Assembly: GCF_043641665.1 (NCBI RefSeq)
Contig: NC_092181.1
Span: forward strand, 1,211,001 to 1,275,000
Direction of reading: 5' to 3'
Source of the DNA: Enoplosus armatus
Taxonomy: Eukaryota > Chordata > Actinopteri > Centrarchiformes > Enoplosidae
Length of the DNA stretch: 64,000 bases
The notes beneath the pieces are model-generated. The model saw nothing but the letters and a program-made list of their open reading frames with translations. It was not told the origin of the DNA and did not search any database. Both the position numbers and the translations under genes were made by a program. This document shows positions 50,746 through 62,171 of this stretch, piece after piece (within the stretch, counting starts at the first letter, position 1; every line of letters starts with the position of its first letter).

Positions 50746-53700
50746 CAGTCAGGAGGCACATGCACACACTCTGAAATGAAAAACCAAAGCACAAACAAAC
50801 AAACAAACACACACAAACTGATGTACGCATCAGAGCATAACCGCATGCAGATACAAAAACCAGATCTCACTTTTTCTCACACACTCATAGACAGATTTAA
50901 ACACACAAACGAAAAAAGAAAACGTCCTAAAGGCAAACACACCCACTGTGTCTGAGAGGGACAATCATTCATTACGGCAGGACTAAGGCCGCTCACGTAA
51001 AGATAAAAGTGTCGACCACATCACACAGAACTCATCTAACCACCGACTCTGCACAGACGTTTTCAACCAATTAGTCTGCAAACCCAAACATCTTTTTAAC
51101 AGACTGTGGAAAATAAACACTGCAAAAGCAAATTACACCAGGAGCACCGTCATGCTCACAAAACATGTCACACTCATGCACACAAAACACACACTTTTTA
51201 CAACATGTCTGCTTAGATTTCTGTGTAAACATATGTCCTATGAACCATCATGCCCCAACACGACATCTCAACGAGTGGAAGTTGCTCTCTGGGGCAGAAA
51301 TAAAACTCATTGAAAATTCATTTAAAATAGGTGTCGATTTCAAAACACTGATGAACACATGCAATGTTTCCTGTTCTGAAGGGACAAAAAGGTGTCAATC
51401 AAATCCACGAAAAACAAGAGAGTCAAATAAAAAACACCACCGCAAACAGCAACAATTAGCAAACACGTGTGCATATTTACCAGAACCTTTATCTGCACCG
51501 GATCCTTCAAGACAAGACACCAACCACAAAACCATCAGCATGGAAATGCTTGGTATTAATAACTGTCTTTTTAATCATGTCTCTTGATAACTAAGTGCAA
51601 CTGTCATCATACTCGAGGTTCATTTAGTCTTTGCAAAATGTGCTCGCTTGCCTCCCCCTAGTGGTCAAGAGGTGTCATTAAGCTGTCTGCTGAACTGTTG
51701 AAGGGACACAGACTCAGCTGCTTTCACTAACCCTAACCCTTCTCATGACTGTGCGGGCTGCGAGCAGATGTCTAATCAGCCAGAATAACTGAGAACACCT
51801 TTGAGTTCCTGCTCAATAAACAAGTAATTAGGGAAAGCTGTGTTGTCGCTATTCCTTCAGTGCAGCAGGGAGGCTGAGACACTACTGGACCTTTTTTGGA
51901 GCATTTGCTTAAATCCTGAAACATAAATGCCTCTGACTCTGAATGCAAAGAAAAAACACAACTGAAAAGCAGCTACTGTTTATGTTGCTGCTGTGAAATT
52001 TAAAAACTCAATGAAAACTCTCCATGAAAATCTGATTTAATGTGTTTTTCATCATCGTCATTACTTTCTATTAACAGAAGAATATCCTGAGCTGCCCTTG
52101 GTGCCAGAGAACAGTTTAAAGCAATCTACATTCACTCAGGTATTTTTCTGTGAAAAACGTTGTATTTTTGTTTTTCATTTGTGTAACTGGCCAGCTGTAG
52201 ACTTCAGATGATTTGATGCAAATCCTCACCCGTCGAGGTGCATCTACAGGTATGCCGGCAAGGTGTTGAGAGCGCGGCCCTGATGTCATCACATCAAACC
52301 GGTTCTGCTCTCTGATCTGTAACAGGACAAAACACACAATCAGGTCATCAGGAAGCAGGAAGTGTTGACAGTGACTTTGAAGGATTTAAAACTACGGTCA
52401 AAACAATATATGACTCACTTTGTTCCTCTTCTCCAGCACCTCACTGGGGTTTGTGTTGAGAGGGACAAACTGATTGGGGTCCTCAATCCGGATCGGGGTT
52501 CCCGTCTCCTCCGCCTTCATCCACTGTGGAAGGAAGGCAGGTGAAAGCAGGTGAGATCAAAGCTGTCGGCTCGAAGTAATAATGACCTCGCACTGTAAAA
52601 ATCCGTAAAAACTGTACTCTGACTATTGTATGTAACTTATTTAGCACTTTTAAAAACAACTGGAAACAAGCAAACAACGAAACCAGTCAAAACCAAAATC
52701 AAAAAGCGTGGGTCACAAACTGGGGGGAGTTTGAAAGCAATGTGCATCCACCAGTCAGGGAGGGTCTGATAAAAAAACTCTACTGAGTTGCATTATGGGA
52801 ATTATTATCATTAGAGATTAAGTCGGGACATTTCTGTGTCTGCATTCTTTTTCGATGTGTCTCCTGTGAAACACACTTTGTGGAAGTGCAAAACTAAATC
52901 ATTTGATTCCTCATTAATCACGAGGCCTCAAAGGTAAATAACATCAACCAGTGCAACTACACCACATAGTACTGTAGTATAGTTCTCTCTTCAGCCTGTA
53001 GATGGCGATCTAGTATCAGGTTTTAAACACTGGGATACAACTGCAAAACTATGTGAATGACAGGTCAGGCTCTAATGTCCACTTTGTCACTCCATGTCCA
53101 TGTTTCACAACACAAACACAAACATGAACACATACGTACTTTGTTCAAACCCTAGAGTTTTGAGTTTTGTGTTTTGTGTCTCCTATTTTCAGGAAGATAT
53201 ACATATTCAGCTTCATGCATTTAGAAAACAGTATAAAAAGTGAAATCTTCTCCTGTTTGCGATCATCGACACACTTTCTGCTCACCGTGGTTGTCCGGCT
53301 GTTGTAGCGCTCCTCTCCGCCCTCCACGCTGACCTTGGTGTAGCTGTTGGGCGAGTTGAGCCAGCGCGTCTTCTCCCTCTGCTGCCGCTGCTGCAGGAAC
53401 TTGAAGGGCAGCCGCGTGGCACAACTGTCCCCGTCCTCCTCGAACATGAATGCCGTCACTGTGGCGGGGATCTCCACGTCACTCTTGTGCCTCGGCTTGT
53501 CTCGCACGATGGGGTGCCTGTAGGCGTGACCTGTCCTGTAGCCCTGCAGCAGGAGACAAGATCACACATACAGTTCTTTGATCTGAAACAATTTGGTTTG
53601 TTTAGGTTCGCATTGAGCAACAACCAGGAGGCAAAACCTCATATCTATGTAGCCTCCATTTGACTTCCACTCATTCTACTGCTGTGGCACCCTGTTCACC

Positions 53701-56700
53701 CCATGAGGACCATTAAATGGTCTTCACTCATAGGTCACATCATTATACATACATGCAGAGAATGTTTTGAATTCAGTCATTTTTACACCAGGAGAGATTG
53801 AATTGGACCAAATGCAAAACAGAAATGAGCATTTATTCAGCGGCTTTTCCTTCCTGTAATGCTGGTTGAGCTGTCAGTTTCACAGTTACTCAAATGGAAA
53901 AGAAAGAGTCGAACAGTGTTGTGACAACAGGGTGTCTGGCAGCACAGAGGACAGAGTCAGAGAGCCATTTCCTGTCTGACCCCCCCTGGCCTCTCTCCCT
54001 CTCCTCTTTATCCTCATCTTTCTTTTTCTCTCACACTCTCTGCAGCTGAACTCTCACTTGATCCTACTGTTCCTCAGACATTTTTCCACACTTGGCTCGA
54101 CAGTGAAGTTCCGTTCTTTTCCTTTTTGTCCTTTTCTATTCATCTCAGTTCCACGGTCAAAGCTGACCTTTCAACTTGACTCGATCCCCCTCTTTCATGC
54201 AGTTACAATCAGCTGGGCTGCCATGCAACATCCTGCTTCACATTCCCTATTTGTTTTACACATTAAAATAGGGAAGTTCTTTGCATTTGTATAATGGTTA
54301 TTACAGGGGATGGAGAGAGTAGCTATTTTATTTTCTTCTCCTTCATTTCGCCGCCATCACTGTGTCTGGGTCTCATATCGAAACCAAGAGCTTATCCGGT
54401 ACAAAAGCTGTGTTTATGAGGTGTGATGCCAGGAGAGACACAGAGATGAGCTGTTTGGAGTCTCGACAGGCTGAATGATTGAGAGGGGAGAGAGCAGACG
54501 AAGAGAGAGCATAAACTTCTAATTGTGTCATTTAAAATGAATCTCTCCTTCCTCAAACTATTTCTGTTCTGGGCATTTTCTGCTAATACAGTTTAGGTCT
54601 CTGTAGGGGGCGCTCTTTTTCTAATTCTGCTCAACCACGGTGGCCACCACTGCACACTGTAGCTAGCTACCCAGTCCCCCTTCTGCTTATTACAAAGAAA
54701 CAGAAATGTACTATAAAACAAACCACAGAGGATTTCTCCCAGGGCGGACATGGTGTTCAAAACAGCAATGAAATGCTGGTGCAATGGTTGTGTCAAAGAA
54801 AAGCCAAAGACATTTACATGTATGAAAATGACACACAGTATGCCTTTAAAGGACTGGTTTAGTAGAAAAACGACCTCTCACAAGGCCACAATCTGCTAAG
54901 ATTCAAGAAAGGAAAAGAAATCCTCTGAGTACTCTTATCTCCATGTCATTTTAATATTTGCCTCTGAGCTTATTTGTACAAAGAAAACACACAGAAGTGG
55001 AGTTAAAAGTGAAGGTTAAGTTATCATGTGTAGTCATTTAATGAGCCTGAGGCATTATGATAAACAGATGTGTGTACAAGTCGTCTCACTCTGACGTCTG
55101 TGGACTCACCAGGTTATCCAGCATCCTCATCAGAGACTCAAACTCCAGCTCGCCAACCTTCCACTTGTACTGGCCGGCCATGTTGACAGCAGCCGCTGTG
55201 GCCACGGCGTGCACTCGTGATTTGTACTTCTCCTGGTCCAGCACTATCAAGTTGTCCACGCCGCCAGCACACGAGATGGCATTCACCTAAAATCACAAGG
55301 TAAGGACATTTGAGCGTGTGAGCCTCTACTGACGACCGATGGCTTATGCAACACAAAACACAGAGAAAGGCCTTTCTTCTGGCAAACGTCTGTGGCATTA
55401 GATCATCCACCTAAAAAGGGAATACGCAGGATGAAAGACGTTACTAACCAAAACCAAAATGAGATACCCCTCAATCTAAAGCTGCCACAGCACCAAGGGA
55501 TATACAGTACATGGCATACAACAGACATGGTTGGGGGGATTTATTTATAGAAATTAAGCTGGGCTTTGCAGGATGGATTAATATTTTCTTTTGCTTGACC
55601 GGGGAGAGTCAATCAGGAGATTTGGTATGCCTGTTTCAGCGAGGGACACGACAGCATCTCTAAAATCCTCCGCACAAGTGAACACAAAGACACGTGAGAA
55701 TCCAGCAGCAAAACACCAGAGAAATCCCGCACATAACGCTGACTTCAAGCACACATACACGTCATGACGACTCTTATAGCTCTGCCTCTGTACAGCACAA
55801 GTCAAGATAACTGCTATTTCAAACTTTTACTTTTCCAACTGTTTATCCTTCGACTCAATATATGGATATATTTATTTTATCAAATTGTATTATGAAATCA
55901 GTTGAGCGACTCCACTATCTTACCACATGTCCCCTAACAATGGCAGAAGCACCCCCTGAGGCACAGATGACAGAATTTGTCAGCGTCTCATTGGCTAAGA
56001 TTTTTACGATACGACGAAATTGAATATCAGCCTATAATGAATACTGAATCAATAATCATTCATTATCTCCTGCCTGATCCAGACCTCCTGAAATCCCCTC
56101 TGCCATCCTCCTTTCAGCTTTCTTACCAACACAATAAGTAAAAGGAAGAACAACACCCTCTTCTCTAAACGCTGCTTTGGCCCGACATCAACAACAACAC
56201 ATCCACTTGTTCCTCCCTTCATCAAACTCCTAATAGCCTGGCTCTGATATTGTTTAGCCAACATCTGCCACAAGATTATGATTTATGGAGTGTTGTTAAA
56301 TTAGTGAGAGTGGGGAAATGTGGAAAAGCAGAGATTATATTTAGGGGGAAAGCTGCCGCCCTGCTGGTCGGGTTAGGGTAGTGCAGCAGGAGAAGCTGAG
56401 TGGTGCTGGAATGTGCTGGGTGTCCGAAACAGCAGCAGTTAGCTAGTGTGTGTGTTGGTGTGTGTGTGTGTACCTGGATTTCACAGGCATACTGGGCATT
56501 GTAGATGTAGTGAAAGGCCTCCTCAATGGTTTCCCCGAGAGCAACGACACCGTGATTCCTCAGCACCAAAACCTGCAACACAGAGACAGAAACAGTGATT
56601 GGGAGCAGCAGATCAAACAGAGGTCAATTTGTCCAACTTGTCAAAGCTGTGACTGTACAATTATGTGACAAGTAACCACCACAACATTTCTGATTCCATG

Positions 56701-59700
56701 CATCGACACGGGTTGCAGCACGCGATGACGATGGCCTGGCAACAGACCGGCGGTGGAAATTCCCTTGAATTCCCTGAATCTTTGCCAATTTAAATTCTGT
56801 TGATCTCTGATAAAGAAGCCAAGTGCAAGACGCTCACATGGGGACGCACGTGCAGTGTCAGAGATGAGGAGGAAGAAGGTGACCCAAACATCACTGATAT
56901 TTCAACAGGATGTGCTGGTTTGACTGTCTTGCTACTGTTTCCTATCGAAAATACACCACACCCTGATAATTAGCTCATTTCTCTTTCTTGACTGCAAGGA
57001 CACGGAATAAAAACACCCCTTCCTTGAGCATGTGAAAAAACCTTTCTGAAATGTTCACATCTTCACATTATCTTTTCTAATAAGCAAAGTATTCCTTTAA
57101 GAACGATGAGGACTGCCCAGCTGGAAGAACTTGCTCGGTGCTTGGTTTTCTTGGTTTTCCTACCTTCGTCGTCGGCCCCAGGGCCTTCTGCAGCTCTCTG
57201 CGCTCCTCCTGGTCGTCCAGGCTGCCCTGGTAGTTGTAGTAGGCGATATCGCCCAGAATCAATGCCTCCTGGGAAATGGGCAGGATGCCACACTTCATAG
57301 ATGACACCTAAAGCAGGGACATATGAGAGATAAGAAGCTTTGGCAGATGTGTTACAGCTGTTTCATTCATCTGAGTCTGCAGCTGTCATGTCTCTCTGAT
57401 GCCTGTGTGTGAAGAATACTTCTCAGATGACGAGTCGAGTGCACATACACACAAACACTTTCCATAACAGCGTCTATTCACAGATAATTACTCCTTTTTT
57501 GTTGAGGTGTGATATAATTACGCCATTCAATTTTCTAAACCTCCCTGAAACAACTCAACTCAAAATCCCATCTGATGATCACACAGCAAAAAGAGCTTCA
57601 GGTGTGATGTGGACTTACAGCAGCCATGGCAGGAGTGTGCACATGTATGACGCAGCGGATGTCTGGACGCATGGAGTAGATGGCAGCGTGGGGGCTGAAA
57701 CCTGCGGGGTCGATCCTCAGGTTGGTGGAGCCCTGTTCGATCACATCCCCGATGATGTTGACCTTCACCTGGGGAAACAAGGAGAACAGACAAAGTCAGT
57801 GGATGCTTCGTGGATTTCTGGCCTGGAAGTGGAGCTGCTGGATGTAAAGCTCTGACTGTTTTTACCCAGAACCTTTTCCTTTTTCGTAACTGGCGCAAAG
57901 ACACTCAAACACATGCTGAACAAAGCTTTTTGAAAACTTGACAGCAGCATCGTCTAAACGGGTCTCCTGAGAAGGGAGGGGAGAGAATATGATGAGGGCT
58001 GGAGGAGAGCAGAGGGAGACATACTGTAAAACTAACCATGCCCAGATCAGTGTAATCAAATGTGCCGAGGCACTTAAGCTCATCCAGAGACTGACACACA
58101 ACCAGATCCACCCCCTCACACACAAACACAGAGCTGACAACCCGCCAACATTAACTAAGAAGACATAAACACAAGTCAGAATCAATGAGCGTGAAAACAA
58201 ATCACATTATCAACGATTCCTCCTCTCTGTCCGCTCTTCTCCAGGAAATGAATTGAAGCGTTACCAGGAAACATAATATAGTCAGGGAGCGCACATGACG
58301 TCCTTTACTGTGACAACTTCATTACCAGCCAGTTATTAGATTACAGGACGGGAGAGAAGAGCGATGGAGGGAAAGATAGAGGTGGAGACCTGGAGGGAAG
58401 AAAGACAGATAACTGGACAAAGAGACTGAGGTACAAAACCTGAAGGAAGAGCAACGACAAAACCGACTGCAGATGTCATTCCGCACCGTAAAAACCTAAT
58501 AGCAAACAGGAAACACAGCCTTGCCTGCAGACCTTGTACAAAACCGCATGTTGTTCTGTGATACAAACCAGAACCTACAAGCTCACATTTCTCTTTCACA
58601 ACACAAAGTCCAAGTGTGTGTTATCACAACAGGAATCCATCATCCAGCCCGAGGCTGATGAAATACATTCAGTTCAGCTGGAGCCGGCTGAATGTGTACA
58701 GGGTCTCGTTTTTTGCTCATGTGCTTCACTTCAGCTGCACTTTGCTCCTTCCTTGGAGGAATAACTTGTTCAGCAGAGGATGTGACAGGGAAGGGGTGCT
58801 GCAGTGACATTCAGGAAATGAATGTATGCACCACAATACTCTCATCAGCCTCCTTACCACAAAACTAGTGCAACAGAAACCTGAATTAGAAATAAATGGT
58901 GCATCAAAACTATACATCCCTGGTCAAATAAGCAGAAAAGGCATTTCTGTGAAGTCTTTTAAGACATGCAGGCTCCTTTCTCCGAATCACCACTTTATCT
59001 GAGACTTATCACTAAAAAAGCAGCTGCTTCATACCTTTAAACATCACAAGGTTGAGTACTACCTTTTTACTTTGGGTGTGGTTAGGAAAACATTATTTGA
59101 AATGCAGAAAATTGAAAATAAAACAATATTAAAATGCCATGGTTACTTCATGGTTTCACCCTCTAATTCAAATTCAAAACTTCAGTGTGACCTGAGTGGC
59201 AGTGGTGATACATTGTGTGACATTATTATTGTTTCACAACTGTAGAATTAGCGCTGCATACTGAACCAGTTTCAGAGAGTATTAAAAGTATCAAAGGTTA
59301 TAAGGTACCAAAGAGATAAAATGCTTCAGGTTCTTTTTAACTTATTAACTGATTAAAAACATGACTTTTTGTTGGCTTTCTTTTGTGTTTTTGCACGTCT
59401 TGCATGTTTATATTAACATCAAAAACTAATGGATTCGTGACTTTGGCTTTATTAGAACATCCATATTAGAACGAAGCCTCAGGTGTTGTACTGACAGGAA
59501 TACAGAAAGATATGGATTGATTAAGACCCCAGGGTGGAGTCCACGGCTTGCTGGTGATCTTGGAGTCAACTCACGCTGAACATCCTGAGACAAGTCCTGA
59601 GTGGTGCTCTGCCTTTCAACAGCCAGATGGATGTTTGGATGGATGACTGTCTATTGATCTTTCACCCAGCAGAGGAAAGTGAATGGCACTAGCCGAGCGT

Positions 59701-61895
59701 AACTAACTACCGCCATTTTTGTCTCTGCACACCCCCACAGCCACAGCCAGCTGTCGGACGATCGAACATCGATTGGGCTACATCACATGTCCGGTACAGT
59801 AACAGTTCACCCTGTCACGTCCTTCAAAATATGGCTCCCTCACTCTGCAGCAGCCTGTCCGTCAAACCCGCCCTACTGCTGAGAGGCCCCTCTACCATAG
59901 CACTTCTAATTATAAAAGATGCCAAAGAAATGTGACTGGGCTGGATGGAAAGTAGATGATAAGAAGTCTGTAGAGGAGAGTGGGGCCTGAGGAGGAAGTG
60001 TGGGCAGCTGGAACTTGAACATGAAATCTTCAAAGATAATTCCAGTTGACTTTAACCTCCCGACCCTCTGATGCAAAGTCGATCTCTATCATTGCACTGG
60101 TGTCAAACTAAACCAAAAGATGAATGTTACCGAGAACCAAAAACACTGAGATTGAATTTGTCTACGAACTCATGTGACCCCGTCTTCATCTCAAACAGAG
60201 AGATTGAGAGGGAGACTAAACATCAGCCTTTCTCTGACGCCACGGCCTCCACCCAGCAGACCCCGACACGACCTCTCACACTCTTTATTCTGGGTGACTT
60301 CCTCTTAATCAATCTGTTTGCCTCCCTGGACGCTTGAACTCAACCATGTAACTATAGAGATCACCGGGTCAAAACAGGCTGAGAGAAGAAGAAGAAGAAG
60401 AAGAAGAAAGAGCGAACAGAGAAAGATATATATTACATACATACATTTTAGGTTGTGTCTTCTATTTGACAGATTTCATGTTTTCTGCACTTTATTTTTT
60501 ATCAATATACATTTTAACTATGTGAACTTTTGCATTGTATTCCCAAGTAACTAAAGCACAAATCTTCCTGTAAAAGTAGCTTTATTGATCATCTGATTTC
60601 ATATTCTGTGCTCGACAGAAACTAGCAGCACAAAAAATGTGAAATTAAAAACAGACTTGGAGATGAGTAAAGAATAAATGTGTCTCAATGACCTTAAAAA
60701 TGCTGGTAAATTCACTCTTCGCTCTCTTTGCTATCAGGTAGCAGCAGAAAGCAGGTTACCAGCTGGAACTAAACTTCAGCTGAGTATCAGAGCATATCTC
60801 TGCCTGCCAGCCACCCCGGCAGGTCGAACAGTGAAATCTGCCTGTCAGCATTATGGCTCCTTCATCCAGCCACATTACACAGGTGTGTGTGTATGTTTGC
60901 ACAGGTGTTAAAGATAAAGTAGGAGAGCAGTACGACAAAGCAGAGAGAACAGAGGAGAGAGAAACCGCATCCACCAGAAACATGAAAAGCCTCCCAAGAA
61001 TTTACAACTACTGGACAAGTTGATATTATTATATTCTATAATGTACAAATGGCCTTCAAACTGGTGTTTTAAATACGACAACAACTGAAAGTTTTACATA
61101 TTTCACAAGTTGTGGTTGACAAATACAGTATTTTTCAGGGAAATATAAATGTTAAAGTGTTTTTTGTACATCAGAATGGTCGATCATGCCAAGCATTAAC
61201 CATTATTTTATTCAGGTTATTCAGTGTGTCTACAAAACAATCTATGGCATAAATTATTTTATTAATTCCACAAATCAGGGTGTTGTATCTTGTTTTTAAC
61301 ACTGAGAAATCCCAATTAAATGTTGTCTTTTCAGCTTTTTCAACTTGATACATTGGAATAAGCAGAAATAAACACTTGGATGGAAACCAGCGGGAGAAAG
61401 TGGAGCAAGAGAAAGAGGAAAACAGAGACAAACAGATGGAAATAGAAACTGAATTAGAGGGAGTTGAAATGTAAGGCAGGAGGAAACAGGGCCGCTAACA
61501 GATTATTACAAATGTTACTGCACGTCTATTGACACGGCATGCCAGCACTGTGACGACATGTGCACTCTTTGAACCGAAACTAGACGGGCAAACAAACCTG
61601 AATCGCTATTTGCTTGTTTCAGGAAAACAGCCGACAGAGAGAAGGGACACTTTGGACGAACTCGTGTCAATACGAGCACAGCCCGTGACACAAAACATGA
61701 TCAACACAAGTACAGAGAGAGAGCGAGAGAGGGGGAGGGAGAGAGAGAGAGGGGGGGGGGGGGAGGGAAAGAGAGAGAGAGAGAGGGGGGAGAGAGAGAG
61801 AGAGGGGGGGGGGGGGGGGGGGGAAGAGAGAGAGAGCGAGAGAGGGGGGAGAGAGAGAGGGGGGAGAGAGAGGGAGGGAGAGAGAGAGAGAGAGG

Positions 61896-61930
<35 letters not shown>

Positions 61931-62090
61931 GGAGAGAGGGGGGGAGGGGAGGGGAGAGAGAGAGAGAGGGAGAGAGAGAGGGAGAGAGAGAGAGGGCGAG
62001 AGAGAGAGGGGGAGGGAGGGAGGGAGGGAGGGGGGAGAGAGAGAGAGAGAGAGGGCGAGAGAGAGAGGGGGAGGGAGGGAGGGAGGGAGG

Positions 62091-62171
<81 letters not shown>

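Noticed and set aside
50267..50830. 187-residue ORF on -
   Set aside because: Only the 124-nt middle is a real add3 exon; the rest is microsatellite translation past the splice sites.
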